A DNA stretch of 64,000 nucleotides. It comes from an uncultured Bryobacteraceae bacterium. GTDB taxonomy: Bacteria; Acidobacteriota; Terriglobia; Bryobacterales; Bryobacteraceae. The position numbers and the translations under genes are program-made. Below, piece by piece: positions 7,998-17,448 of this stretch (within the stretch, counting starts at the first letter, position 1; every line of letters begins with the position of its first letter). The DNA is taken from positions 310,001-374,000 of the forward strand of contig CALDSU010000004.1 in assembly GCA_937924525.1 (NCBI GenBank). The letters run 5' to 3'. The notes beneath the pieces are model-generated. The model ran no database searches, was not told the DNA's origin, and saw only the letters and a program-made list of their open reading frames with translations.

Positions 7998-10193
7998 TCA
8001 AGGCGACTGCGCGTCAATATAACTGCGCTCGAAGTAGTAAAAGAATCCGTCCTCGGCGCCGACCAGCAGGTCGAGCCTGCCGTCGCCATTCCAATCGGCC
8101 GCGTTGGGCGTCGGATTGTGACCGGAAAGTTTGGCCTTCAGGATGGTCCCGCGATAGGTCATCACCGGCTTGGCTTGGGTGCCGGTGTTTTCGTACCAGA
8201 CGGGACCTTCGTCGGAATCAGAGATCAGGTCCAGGTCGCCGTCGCCGTCCCAATCCACGAGATCCACTTTGCGCCGCCCGCTACGTCCGGCGCGGCCGGC
8301 GGCCATGTTCAGGAAGCGGCCGTTCGGTTCCAGGAAGATGCGCTCGGGCGGCAGCAGGACCAGGTCGCCGCTCCGCCGGGCGCGCCGGAACAGGGTGAGG
8401 TAGCCGCGCCAGTCGAGCATGACCAGGTCGGGAAGCCCGTCGCTGTCCCAGTCGACGATGCGCGGCGTTGTCCGCCATTGGGTCACCAACTGCCTGCCCA
8501 CGGGCTCCCACCAGACCCACTCGGGCTTGGGCGCGCGCCCCTCCCATTCCACCTCGACCGGCCGCGCCGCTCCCAGCTGGGGCCGCTCGCGCGTGCCCAC
8601 GTTGGGATACCAGACGACCTCGCCGCGAATGTCGTTCACCATCAGGTCCAGGACGCCGTCCAGATTCCAGTCCGCCACCCACGGATTGGTGTAACCCCAC
8701 TTGGCTTCCGCGGGCCCTTGAATCGAGCCGTTTTCGCCGGCCAAGTGGCGGATCGCCCGGCCTGCCGCGGAAAGGTAGCCGCGATCCGCAAAGGCGGGGT
8801 CCTCGCGCGTGCCGACGTTCTCGAACCACTGGATGTAGCCCGCCGAGTTGCCGGACACCAGGTCCAGCTTGCCGTCCCCGTTCCAGTCGACGGCGACCGG
8901 GCGGGACAAGGCCCCGCTCTTCACGTACGGATCCACCTGAGGCAAAAAGCGGCCGGCGGCCAGCCGGGGCGATTGTCCGATGGGGGCCTGGTTTTCGAAC
9001 AGCGTGACGCGCCCGTCTTCCTCGGCCACCAGCAGCGAGGGCCGGCCGTCGGCGTGCCACCGCACGACGCGGGGCTGGATCATACAGAGGTCCATCTGGA
9101 TGGGCCGGCCGCCGGCCGCCAGCCGCACCGGGGCGTCCAGGCCGCGCCCGTTGTTTCGGAACAGGTAGATTTTGTCCAGAAACTCGCCTGCGATCAGGTC
9201 GAGCCGTCCCGCACCAAACCAATCGACCGGATTGGGCGCCGGGCTGCCGTACTGGTCAATCACGCGGCCGCCGGCCTCCAGCCTCACCGGCGGCGCGTAG
9301 CTCGGCGCTTGATTGGAGCCGATGTTGCGATGGAACCACACGTAGCCGTGGAGCGGGCCGCGGGTCCAGTTGCCGCGCGCGTCGAAGGCGTCATCCCATC
9401 CGTACTCCCGCCAGTCGCTGACGCCCGCCAGCACGTCGATGCGCCCATCGCCATCCCAGTCCGCCGGATACCAGAGGTCGTCGCGGCCCGCGTGGTAGTC
9501 GCGTGGCAGGTTCACCCTGACGAAGTCCGCCATCCGGTTGCGCCGCACGTCCCGGTAGTAGCCGCCGCTGGTGACCAGGTCGATGGCGCCGTCACCGTCA
9601 AAGTCAGCGGCCACCAGGTCGCGATGCCCGCGGCCCAGCCACGCGCCCCGGTCAAACAGAGGCTCGCCGGCCGAGCCGAGGTTGCGGAACAGGTAAGTGC
9701 CGTTGAACGGGCGATCCGGACAACTGACGATGACGTCCACTTGGCCGTCGCCATCGAAGTCAAACGCCGCCGGGTGCCCCCACAGTCCCACGGCCAGCGG
9801 CGCGCGCACGCCCGGCCGTCCGAACGTGACCCGGTCGCCGGCGCCGATCATGGCTGGCTCCACAAGCCGGGTCGTTTCACCCGCTGCGCCATGATCGAAG
9901 TAGACGTGATAGCGGCGCGCGCCGGTGGAGCGCCAGGCGATGCGGGCGCGGGGATTTCGCCACTCGGTTTTGGGGGACGCGGCCGTTCCATCTTCCGCGA
10001 AGACGCGCACCGAGTCCGGCTGAAACGCGGCGGGTAGTTCCAGGTCCACCCAAACCGGACGGCCGCGTTCGGCCGCCGCATCCCAGCGGAAGCGGTAGTG
10101 ATTGCGCGTGGGCCACGCCGCGTCCCCCCGCGCTTCGATGGTGACCGCGAGCAGCGGCCAACCGCACAGCAGCAACGCCAGAACCCGGGACAT
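7998..10193 (-). CDS. Secreted FG-GAP/VCBS repeat protein
   Basis: A 731-residue exported protein. After the signal peptide (MSRVLALLLCGWPLLAVTIEA) comes a beta domain of about 100 residues. Then follow at least eight FG-GAP/VCBS repeats with calcium-loop motifs such as DFDGDGQVDV, DWDGDGRIDV, DWNGDGKLDL and DWDGDGDLDL, expected to form one or more integrin-like beta-propellers. Aromatic WFxNxG-type turns recur between repeats. Such proteins bind calcium and usually surface glycans or proteins; the ligand is not evident. It lies 6 nt after a membrane glycosyltransferase gene on the same strand, so the two may be co-transcribed. Confidence 0.88.
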   Translation of the reverse strand: MSRVLALLLCGWPLLAVTIEARGDAAWPTRNHYRFRWDAAAERGRPVWVDLELPAAFQPDSVRVFAEDGTAASPKTEWRNPRARIAWRSTGARRYHVYFDHGAAGETTRLVEPAMIGAGDRVTFGRPGVRAPLAVGLWGHPAAFDFDGDGQVDVIVSCPDRPFNGTYLFRNLGSAGEPLFDRGAWLGRGHRDLVAADFDGDGAIDLVTSGGYYRDVRRNRMADFVRVNLPRDYHAGRDDLWYPADWDGDGRIDVLAGVSDWREYGWDDAFDARGNWTRGPLHGYVWFHRNIGSNQAPSYAPPVRLEAGGRVIDQYGSPAPNPVDWFGAGRLDLIAGEFLDKIYLFRNNGRGLDAPVRLAAGGRPIQMDLCMIQPRVVRWHADGRPSLLVAEEDGRVTLFENQAPIGQSPRLAAGRFLPQVDPYVKSGALSRPVAVDWNGDGKLDLVSGNSAGYIQWFENVGTREDPAFADRGYLSAAGRAIRHLAGENGSIQGPAEAKWGYTNPWVADWNLDGVLDLMVNDIRGEVVWYPNVGTRERPQLGAARPVEVEWEGRAPKPEWVWWEPVGRQLVTQWRTTPRIVDWDSDGLPDLVMLDWRGYLTLFRRARRSGDLVLLPPERIFLEPNGRFLNMAAGRAGRSGRRKVDLVDWDGDGDLDLISDSDEGPVWYENTGTQAKPVMTYRGTILKAKLSGHNPTPNAADWNGDGRLDLLVGAEDGFFYYFERSYIDAQSP

Positions 10194-10199
10194 CGCCCT

Positions 10200-11789
10200 C
10201 TATCGTATCCCGCGGCCGCGAGAGTTCGTGGACAATCCACGCGGCGCCAGGGTTTCGCTCGCGCGTTGGGGTGGCGGTCCAAGGAAGGCCGGCGCGCGGT
10301 CCCGGCGGTAGATCTCGAGGGCGGGCGCGTTGGGGATGGCGATCCGTTTCTGGAGCAGATAGCGAGGCCCGGCGGACCACGCCTTTCGCAGGCAGGCGTG
10401 CACGGGATCGCCGGCGAAGGCAACCGCCCACTCCTCGCGCAGAAACAGGTCGGGGCGGTGGATCGCGGCTTGCCAGTAGGGCTGGTGGTCCCAGGTCAGG
10501 GTTTCCCGCAGGGGGATGCCCGCCTCGCGAAAGACGCCGGTCACATCGCCGAAAGTGGTGAAAATACCCGTCCCGGGGCGATAACGCCCGCGCAGCCAGG
10601 CGGCGGCTTCGGCCGTCCACGCGCGGCGGGCTTCCGAGTTTACGCGCGACTCTTTCCATGTGATCCAGGCCTCCGGGGACGGGCGCAGCAGCCAGGGCGC
10701 GGCCGCGGCCAGCGCCAGGAAACCGCACAATCCCGCGCGCCAGCGGGCGGGCAGGCGAGCGACGCCCAGCGCCCCGGCGACCGCCAGCAGCGGCATCGCC
10801 GCCACGCCATAGCGCGTGTTGTAATAGCTGTGCGGCCAACGGTCCGGAACAAAGATCGGTGTCCCGCCGCTGTGCAGGCTCCAGAGGTAAAAGGCCGGGA
10901 CCAGGGCCAGCAAGACCAGAGCCCCGAAGCTGCGGGCCAGACGGCGGGGCGCGGTCAGGTGGAGGCCGAGGCCCGCGGCGGCCAAAGCCAGCAGCGGTTC
11001 CCCCGCGCACCCGCGCACGGCGGACGAGTATTGCAGCCAAGCTTGCCGCCAATTGTGATCGCCCGGATAGCTCGACCCGCCCTGAATGGCCTTGGCGGAG
11101 TAAGATCCACGGTAGAATTCGAGCCAGTCGCCGAAGTAGTACGCATTGTGCGCCAGCCAATACAGCGGCCCGAGACCGGCGATCCCGGCGAAGAGCAGAC
11201 CGGCCCTCCAGCGCCGGTCGCCGCCGGCCAGCAGGAAATACAGCGCGGCGAACGGCAGGACGAACCAGCCCTCGTAGCGGGTCAGCGTCCCCGCCAGCGC
11301 CCACAGACCCGCGCCGGCGACATACCAGAGAGACGGACGCCGCGCGAACAGGACGCAGCACCACCAGGTCCCGGTGAGGCACGCCGCGAACAGCATTTCC
11401 GTCATCGGGATGGATTGAAGATACAGCACGTTGGGATTCAGCGCGAACAGGGCCGCCGCCGTGAGCCCGGCCCAGCGGGTCTCCGTCAGCGCGGACGTCG
11501 CCAGATAGAGGAAAAGCACGGCCAGCACAAACGCGGCGGCGTTTGGCAGCGCGCCCGCGAGGCCGCTCCGCCACCAGGCGTCATGCGCCGCGGCGGGCGC
11601 CATCAACAAATGCGGCAACGGCAACCAGACCGTGCCGATCTGGTCGTAGCCCGGCGTGCGCGAATCGACCAGACGCCGGGCGATGCCCAGGTGCGCCTGC
11701 GCGTCCCCGTAATAGAGCGTGTAGCCGCGCGCGAGGCAGAACCAGGTAGCCGCAGCGCTCAGCGCAGCGGTGGCCAGCACCAGCGCCAT
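10200..11789 (-). CDS. Membrane glycosyltransferase, GT39/ArnT-like
   Basis: A polytopic membrane protein of about 529 residues with roughly ten hydrophobic helices in its first 390 residues and a soluble C-terminal domain. The first external loop carries the acidic residue pair typical of GT-C enzymes (LYYGDAQAHLGIARRL), and FALNPNVLYLQSIPMTEM resembles PMT/ArnT-type transferases that use polyprenyl-phosphate sugars. The acceptor is unknown. The start is uncertain: the ATG at 11789 lies 28 nt beyond the upstream PfkB gene, while an in-frame ATG at 11858 would add 23 residues overlapping that gene. Neither has a convincing Shine-Dalgarno. Confidence 0.75.
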   Translation of the reverse strand: MALVLATAALSAAATWFCLARGYTLYYGDAQAHLGIARRLVDSRTPGYDQIGTVWLPLPHLLMAPAAAHDAWWRSGLAGALPNAAAFVLAVLFLYLATSALTETRWAGLTAAALFALNPNVLYLQSIPMTEMLFAACLTGTWWCCVLFARRPSLWYVAGAGLWALAGTLTRYEGWFVLPFAALYFLLAGGDRRWRAGLLFAGIAGLGPLYWLAHNAYYFGDWLEFYRGSYSAKAIQGGSSYPGDHNWRQAWLQYSSAVRGCAGEPLLALAAAGLGLHLTAPRRLARSFGALVLLALVPAFYLWSLHSGGTPIFVPDRWPHSYYNTRYGVAAMPLLAVAGALGVARLPARWRAGLCGFLALAAAAPWLLRPSPEAWITWKESRVNSEARRAWTAEAAAWLRGRYRPGTGIFTTFGDVTGVFREAGIPLRETLTWDHQPYWQAAIHRPDLFLREEWAVAFAGDPVHACLRKAWSAGPRYLLQKRIAIPNAPALEIYRRDRAPAFLGPPPQRASETLAPRGLSTNSRGRGIR

Positions 11790-11817
11790 CGCTGCCCGTG
11801 CGCCGCGCGGCGGCCGG

Positions 11818-12729
11818 TTAGAAGCGGGTGAAGCCCTGGAACTCGTTGAAGCGGGCATCGATCTCGGCGCGGGTCAAGGTGCGGAACCGGTCCACGCCGA
11901 AGTTCTCGCAGCAGAAGCTGCCCATCACCGAACCGTAGATTACCGCACGCCGCAGGTCCGCGCTGGTGACGCCGGCGCGGGGCTTGCCCAGACCCGCCAG
12001 CCAGCCGATGAACCCGCCCGCGAAGCAATCGCCCGCGCCCGTCGGGTCAAACACTTGATCGAGAAGATAAGCCGGCGCGACAAAGTGCTCTTCCGGCGTG
12101 AAGAGGAGGGCGCCGTACTCCCCCCGCTTGATGACGACGTAGCGCGGGCCCAGCGCCAGAATGGCGCGCGCGGCCTTCTTCAGGTTCGTTTCCCCCGACA
12201 GCATGCGCGCCTCGCCGTCGTTGATCAACAGGAAGTCCCACTCGCGGATCGCCGCCAGCAGTTGCGGGCGAAAATCCTGAATCCAGTAATTCATGGTGTC
12301 GCCGCCCACCAACTCCGGCGCGCGCATCTGGCGGCGGACGTCGCGCTGGAGGTCCGGCTGTATGTTGCCCAGCATCAGAAAGGGCTGTTCCTTGAACGCC
12401 TCCGGCAATTTTGGCTGGAAATCGGCAAACACGTTCAGGTCGGTGCGCAGCGTGGTGCGGTCGTTCATATCGGCGGAGTACACGCCCTGCCAGAAGAACG
12501 TCTTGCCCGGCGCCCGCTCCAGTCCGCTGACGTCGATGTTGCGGCTGGCAAGCAACCCGACATCCTCCTGGGCGAAATCCTCACCCACCACCCCAACGAT
12601 CTTGACGTGCGTGAAATAACTGGCGGCCAACGAGATATAGGTACAGGCTCCGCCCAAGATGCGCTCCGCTTTCCCATGAGGCGTTTCCACCCCATCATAG
12701 GCCACCGATCCGACGACGACGAGCGACAT
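11818..12729 (-). CDS. PfkB-family carbohydrate/nucleoside kinase
   Basis: A 303-residue ribokinase-fold kinase. It begins MSLVVVGSVAYDGVETP, has the Gly-rich substrate-lid strand (RILGGACTYISLAAS), and ends with the ATP/anion-hole signature DPTGAGDCFAGGF, whose Asp is the catalytic base. The closest resemblance is to the adenosine/ribokinase branch, but the substrate cannot be assigned. A TACAAT hexamer lies 9 nt before the ATG at 12729, consistent with a very short leader. It diverges from cysD across a 154-bp region that holds promoters for both directions. Confidence 0.85.
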   Translation of the reverse strand: MSLVVVGSVAYDGVETPHGKAERILGGACTYISLAASYFTHVKIVGVVGEDFAQEDVGLLASRNIDVSGLERAPGKTFFWQGVYSADMNDRTTLRTDLNVFADFQPKLPEAFKEQPFLMLGNIQPDLQRDVRRQMRAPELVGGDTMNYWIQDFRPQLLAAIREWDFLLINDGEARMLSGETNLKKAARAILALGPRYVVIKRGEYGALLFTPEEHFVAPAYLLDQVFDPTGAGDCFAGGFIGWLAGLGKPRAGVTSADLRRAVIYGSVMGSFCCENFGVDRFRTLTRAEIDARFNEFQGFTRF

Positions 12730-12833
12730 AAACTGGGCATTGTAGCAGCCTCCGCCCGGGAGCCCCGGCCCGTTCGATGATGCTGAAAGGCGCGGGCCAC
12801 AGCGGTGCGGCCAAGTGGTCAAAAGCGCGTCTT

Positions 12834-12852
12834 CAGGATACAATACAATCTT
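12834..12852 (+). promoter_or_regulatory. Candidate cysD promoter -10 elements
   Basis: The AT-rich string GGATACAATACAAT contains two overlapping TACAAT hexamers about 35-45 nt before the cysD start, within the 154-bp divergent region between the PfkB kinase and cysD. Either could serve as the -10 element of the sulfate-activation operon. No convincing -35 box or CysB/CymR-type operator was recognised. Predicted from sequence only. Confidence 0.35.
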
Positions 12853-12883
12853 GATCGACATTCAAGAGAATCAAGCCCCATCC

Positions 12884-13795
12884 ATGAAACTCGACTCCCG
12901 GACGGTCAGCCACCTCCGCGCCCTGGAGGCGGAAAGCATCCACATCTTCCGTGAAGTGGCGGCGGAGTTCGCCAATCCGGTGTTGCTCTACTCGGTTGGC
13001 AAGGACTCGTCAACGCTGGTGCGCCTGGCGCAGAAGGCGTTTTATCCGGGGCCGATTCCGTTTCCGCTGCTGCACATCGATACCAGCTACAAGTTCAAGG
13101 AAATGATTGAGTTTCGGGACCGGTTCACGGCCCAGATCGGGGCCCGGCTGATTGTTTACAAGAACGAAAAAGCGCTCGCCGACGGCGCGAACCCCATCCG
13201 GCTGGGCACGCAGAAGTGCTGCGGGTTGCTGAAGACGCGGGGCTTGCTGGACGGTTTGGCCGCGGGCGGATACGATGCGGCGTTTGGAGGCGCCCGGCGC
13301 GAAGAAGAAAAATCGCGCGCCAAGGAGCGCGTGTATTCGTTCCGGGACAAGTTTGGCCAGTGGGATCCGAAGAACCAGCGCCCCGAGCTTTGGAATCTCT
13401 ATAACGGGCGAATTGACCGGGGCGAAACCATCCGGGTGTTTCCGCTCTCGAATTGGACCGAGATCGACATCTGGCACTACATTCACCTGGAACAGATCCC
13501 CGTCGTGCCGCTGTACTTCGCCAAAGAGCGCGAAATGATTGTCCGGGGGAATCTGCTGATTCCGGTGGAGCAGGATTTTGTCCGTCTTCCGGGCGAAAAG
13601 CCGCAGTGGGTGATGTGCCGGATGCGCTCCATCGGGTGCAGCCCCTGTTCGGGGGCGATCCGCTCGGAGGCGGACACCGTGCCGAAGATTATCGAAGAAA
13701 TGATTCACGCCCGGCGGTCGGAGCGGGAGAACCGCGTCATTGATTACGACGAAGAGGGGTCGATGGAGATCAAGAAGCGGGAAGGGTATTTCTGA
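12884..13795 (+). CDS. cysD: Sulfate adenylyltransferase subunit 2
   Basis: A 303-residue PP-loop ATP pyrophosphatase-fold enzyme of the CysD family. It makes adenosine 5'-phosphosulfate (APS) from sulfate and ATP together with the GTPase CysN. The PP-loop reads SVGKDSS near residue 40. Other family segments are [42 protein letters not shown] and the C-terminal [12 protein letters not shown]. Length is typical of CysD (about 300). The ATG at 12884 gives the canonical start. cysN follows 10 nt after the stop codon, so the pair forms an operon. Confidence 0.95.
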   Translation: MKLDSRTVSHLRALEAESIHIFREVAAEFANPVLLYSVGKDSSTLVRLAQKAFYPGPIPFPLLHIDTSYKFKEMIEFRDRFTAQIGARLIVYKNEKALADGANPIRLGTQKCCGLLKTRGLLDGLAAGGYDAAFGGARREEEKSRAKERVYSFRDKFGQWDPKNQRPELWNLYNGRIDRGETIRVFPLSNWTEIDIWHYIHLEQIPVVPLYFAKEREMIVRGNLLIPVEQDFVRLPGEKPQWVMCRMRSIGCSPCSGAIRSEADTVPKIIEEMIHARRSERENRVIDYDEEGSMEIKKREGYF

Positions 13796-13805
13796 GAGGC
13801 CGGGG

Positions 13806-15539
13806 ATGAGCGCTGCTACGCCGATGACCATCGAGGAATTCCTGGCGCAGGACGAGCGGAAGGAACTGCTGCGTTTTTCGACCGCCGGCAGTGTGGACGA
13901 CGGCAAATCCACGCTGATCGGCCGCCTGCTTTACGACTCCAAGGGCGTTTACGAAGACCAGATCGCCAGCGTCGCGAAGGCGTCGGTAAACCAATCGGCG
14001 GGATCGTTCGATTTCGCCCTGCTGACGGACGGGCTGCGCGCGGAGCGCGAGCAGGGCATCACGATCGACGTGGCGTACCGGTATTTCGCGACCGCGCGGC
14101 GCAAGTTCATCATCGCGGATACGCCCGGGCATGAGCAGTACACGCGCAACATGGCGACGGGCGCCTCGACCGCGGATCTGGCGATTGTGCTGGTCGATGC
14201 CCGCAACGGGGTGCTGCCGCAGTCGCGGCGGCACGCCTACATCGCGGCGTTACTGGGCATTCCCCATCTGGTGGTCTGCGTGAACAAGATGGACCTGGTG
14301 GAGTTCCGGCAGGACGTGTTCGAACGGATCTGTGAGGACTTTGCGGCGTTCGCGGCGAAGCTGGACCTCAAGGACGTCCTGTACATCCCGATCAGCGCCC
14401 TGCTGGGCGACAATGTGGTGTCGCCGAGCGCCCGCACGCCGTACTATCGCGGACCGAGTCTGCTCGAACATCTGGAAACGGCGCCGGCGGGCCGGCGCTA
14501 CAACACCGCGGATTTCCGTTTCCCGGTGCAGTACGTGCTTCGTCCCAACCTGGATTTCCGCGGCTACGCGGGGCAGGTGGCCTCGGGAAGCGTGCAGGTG
14601 GGAGATCCGATCATGGTGCTGCCGTCCGGCCGGCTGAGCCGCGTCTCGTCGATCGTCACCTACGATGGCGGGCTGGCCGAGGCTTACCCGCCGTTGTCGG
14701 TTGCGCTTTGCCTCGAGCACGAACTGGATATCAGCCGCGGCGACATGCTGGTGCATCCGTCCAGCGTGCCCTACGTCTCGCGGCGCTTCGAGGCGATGAT
14801 GGTGTGGATGAACGCGACGCCGCTCGAGGTGGACAAGACCTACCTAGTCAAACACACCACGCATCAGGTGAAGGCCAACATCCGCGCGATCCGGCACCGG
14901 GTGGATGTGAACACGCTGGAGCACGTGCCGGCGGTGCGGCTGGAATTGAACGAGATCGGGGCGGTGCTGGTCGAGACCGTCAAGCCCTTGTACTTCGACG
15001 CCTACGAGCGCAACCGGGTGACTGGGGCGTTCATCCTGATCGACCCCATGACCAACGAGACGGTGGGCGCCGGGATGATTCGCGGGGCGCACGGCCATGA
15101 GCCGCCGCGCAAGCAGCGGGAAGCCATCGAGTTCGAGTTCACCCGCGTGACGCCGGTCGAGCGCTACGCGCGGGCGGGCCATCGTCCCGCGGTCGTTTGG
15201 ATGGCGGGGGACGCCGAGATCGCCTTTGTCGCCGAGCGGAAACTGTTCGATCGCGGCTGTCTGGTGCACGTGCTGGAGGAGGCGGCGCAGGGCGAAGGGA
15301 TTGCCCGCGTGGCCGCGGCGCTGGCCGAATCCGGTCTGCTCGTGCTCTGTGTGGCGCCGGAGACCGCCGGAGAGCAGGCCGCCGCAACCCGCCAAGCGGC
15401 GGGCGCGGAGCGGTTTCTGACCAAAGATTATCGGGAACACGCCGGGGAACCGGAGCAGGCCGCCGATGACCTGGTCCGGACGCTGGAAGAAGCCGGGTTC
15501 CTGCCGGTGACTTCGTTCGGCGCCGGTGAAGGGATTTAA
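13806..15539 (+). CDS. cysN: Sulfate adenylyltransferase subunit 1 with degenerate APS-kinase domain
   Basis: A 577-residue protein. Residues 1-450 are the CysN GTPase: P-loop GSVDDGKST (28-36), DTPGHEQYTRN and NKMD are all intact, followed by translation-factor-like beta-barrel domains. It drives APS synthesis by CysD. Residues about 455-577 align by pattern with the APS kinase (CysC) half of CysNC fusions (VVWMAG for VLWFTG, then ESGLLVLCV for DAGLIVLVS). However, the kinase P-loop GLSGAGKST is replaced by the short GDAEIAF, and the RDxKGLY region and the C-terminal substrate segment are absent. The domain is about 120 residues and very unlikely to phosphorylate APS. Confidence 0.92.
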   Translation: MSAATPMTIEEFLAQDERKELLRFSTAGSVDDGKSTLIGRLLYDSKGVYEDQIASVAKASVNQSAGSFDFALLTDGLRAEREQGITIDVAYRYFATARRKFIIADTPGHEQYTRNMATGASTADLAIVLVDARNGVLPQSRRHAYIAALLGIPHLVVCVNKMDLVEFRQDVFERICEDFAAFAAKLDLKDVLYIPISALLGDNVVSPSARTPYYRGPSLLEHLETAPAGRRYNTADFRFPVQYVLRPNLDFRGYAGQVASGSVQVGDPIMVLPSGRLSRVSSIVTYDGGLAEAYPPLSVALCLEHELDISRGDMLVHPSSVPYVSRRFEAMMVWMNATPLEVDKTYLVKHTTHQVKANIRAIRHRVDVNTLEHVPAVRLELNEIGAVLVETVKPLYFDAYERNRVTGAFILIDPMTNETVGAGMIRGAHGHEPPRKQREAIEFEFTRVTPVERYARAGHRPAVVWMAGDAEIAFVAERKLFDRGCLVHVLEEAAQGEGIARVAAALAESGLLVLCVAPETAGEQAAATRQAAGAERFLTKDYREHAGEPEQAADDLVRTLEEAGFLPVTSFGAGEGI

Positions 15540-15576
15540 TCCGCGGCGCGCCCGGCTATATACTTGCCGGTGAGCC

Positions 15577-17439
15577 ATGCTGAACCGGCGAACGTTTTCC
15601 GGCGCGCTGAGCGCCGGTCTGCTCCGCGGCGCATCCGCCCCCGCGCCGCCAAACATCCTCTGGATTACGGCGGAGGACATCGGGCCGCAGCTCGGCTGTT
15701 ACGGCGACCGCTACGCGGTGACGCCTCAGCTGGACCGCCTGGCGGCGCGCAGCCTGCGCTACCTGCATTGCTGGTCGAACGCCCCGGTGTGCGCGCCGGC
15801 GCGCACCGCCATCATCTCGGGAGTCTACCCGCCCAGCACCGGGAGCGAGCACATGCGCAGCCAGACGCGCATGCCGGCGTTCATGCGGATGTACCCCCAG
15901 TTGCTGCGCGAGGCGGGTTACTACGCCACCAACAACTCCAAGGAGGATTACAACCTGGACAAGCCGGAGGGCGTGTGGGACGATTCCAGTCCCCGGGCCC
16001 ACTGGCGGAACCGGCGGCCCGGGCAGCCCTTCTTCGCCATCTTCAATTTCACCAGCACCCACGAGAGCCAGATCCGGCGGCGTCCGCACACCCTCACCCA
16101 CGATCCGGCCGGGGTGCGCGTTCCGCCGTATCACCCTGACACGCCGGAGGTCCGTCACGACTGGGCGCAGTATTACGACAACCTGACCACGCTGGACGGA
16201 CAAGCCGCGCACGTGCTGGCGGAACTCGAAGCGGACGGCCTGGCGTCGGACACAATTGTCTTTTTCTACGGCGATCACGGTTCGGGCATGCCGCGCCACA
16301 AGCGCTGCCCCTACAACTCGGGGCTGCAGGTGCCGCTGCTGGTGCACATCCCGGACAAGTTTCGCCGCCTGGCGCCCAACGACTACCGCGCCGGGGGCCA
16401 GACCAAACGCCTGGTGAGTTTTGTCGACCTGGCGCCCTCCGTGCTGAGCCTGGCCGGGATCCGCCCGCCGGAGTGGATGCAGGGACATGCCTTCCTGGGC
16501 CGTTACGCCGCGCCGCCCCAACCGTACGTCTACGGTTTCCGCGGCCGCATGGACGAGCGGTACGACCTGGTGCGCAGCGTGCGGGATCAGCGGTACGTCT
16601 ACGTGCGCAACTACATGCCGCACCTGCCGTACGGCCAGCATTTGGCCTACATGTTCGAAACGCCGACCACGCAGGTCTGGAAGCGGCTCTATGACGAGGG
16701 GAAACTGACGCCGGTCCAGCGCCGTTTCTGGGAGCCCCGCCCGCCCGAGGAGTTATACGATCTCGAGCGCGACCCGGATGAGGTGGAGAACCTGGCGGAC
16801 TCGCCGGCGCACCGCGCCGTGCGGGATCGCCTCCGGGCCGCGCAGCAGGATCTGGCGCGGCGCATCCGCGATGTGGGGTTCCTGCCCGAGGACGAAATCC
16901 ATTCCCGGGCGGAAGGCTCGACGCCATACGAGATGGCGCGGGACGACCGCCGCTATCCGTTCGCACGGGTGTTCGCGGCGGCGGAACAGGCGGCCTCACG
17001 CGAGCCGGCCCCGGACTATGCCTCTCTGTTGCGTGATGCCGACAGCGCGGTCCGGTATTGGGGAGCGATGGCGCTGCTGATCCGGGGCGGCGAGGCGGTG
17101 CGGGCGGGCAGGGAACTGCTGCTCCGGGCGCTGGACGATCCGGCCCCGGCGGTGCAGATCGCCGCGGCGCGGGCGCTGGGCCAGTATGGCGGACAAGACG
17201 CGCTGCAACGGTCGCTGGCCGTGCTGGTCGAGCGGGCCGACGCCAGCCGCAATCCCTACTACGCGGCCGTGCAGGCGCTCAACGCGCTGGATGCGCTGGA
17301 CGAGCGGGCGCGGCCCGTTCTCGCGCGGATCCGGCAATTGCCCGACACCAGCCAGGACGCCTCGCGCAACCCGCGCACGCGGGATTACACCGGGCGATTG
17401 CTGCGTAAGACGCTGGCGGACCTCGGGGGAGACCGGTAG
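15577..17439 (+). CDS. Sulfatase with C-terminal HEAT-like repeats
   Basis: A 620-residue arylsulfatase-type hydrolase. The motif CAPAR (Cys72) fits the C-x-P-x-R site that is converted to formylglycine. ITAEDIGPQ supplies the first metal Asp residues and FYGDHGSGMPRHK the second metal site. The N-terminus has an Arg pair followed by a hydrophobic stretch (NRRTFSGALSAGLL), suggesting Tat export. After about residue 460, helical repeats (AVRYWGAMALLIRGG, AVQIAAARALGQYGG) resemble HEAT repeats. It follows cysN by 37 nt, with a TATACT hexamer in between, so it may have its own promoter. Substrate unknown; sulfated polysaccharide is plausible. Confidence 0.92.
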   Translation: MLNRRTFSGALSAGLLRGASAPAPPNILWITAEDIGPQLGCYGDRYAVTPQLDRLAARSLRYLHCWSNAPVCAPARTAIISGVYPPSTGSEHMRSQTRMPAFMRMYPQLLREAGYYATNNSKEDYNLDKPEGVWDDSSPRAHWRNRRPGQPFFAIFNFTSTHESQIRRRPHTLTHDPAGVRVPPYHPDTPEVRHDWAQYYDNLTTLDGQAAHVLAELEADGLASDTIVFFYGDHGSGMPRHKRCPYNSGLQVPLLVHIPDKFRRLAPNDYRAGGQTKRLVSFVDLAPSVLSLAGIRPPEWMQGHAFLGRYAAPPQPYVYGFRGRMDERYDLVRSVRDQRYVYVRNYMPHLPYGQHLAYMFETPTTQVWKRLYDEGKLTPVQRRFWEPRPPEELYDLERDPDEVENLADSPAHRAVRDRLRAAQQDLARRIRDVGFLPEDEIHSRAEGSTPYEMARDDRRYPFARVFAAAEQAASREPAPDYASLLRDADSAVRYWGAMALLIRGGEAVRAGRELLLRALDDPAPAVQIAAARALGQYGGQDALQRSLAVLVERADASRNPYYAAVQALNALDALDERARPVLARIRQLPDTSQDASRNPRTRDYTGRLLRKTLADLGGDR

Positions 17440-17448
17440 CGGAAGCGC

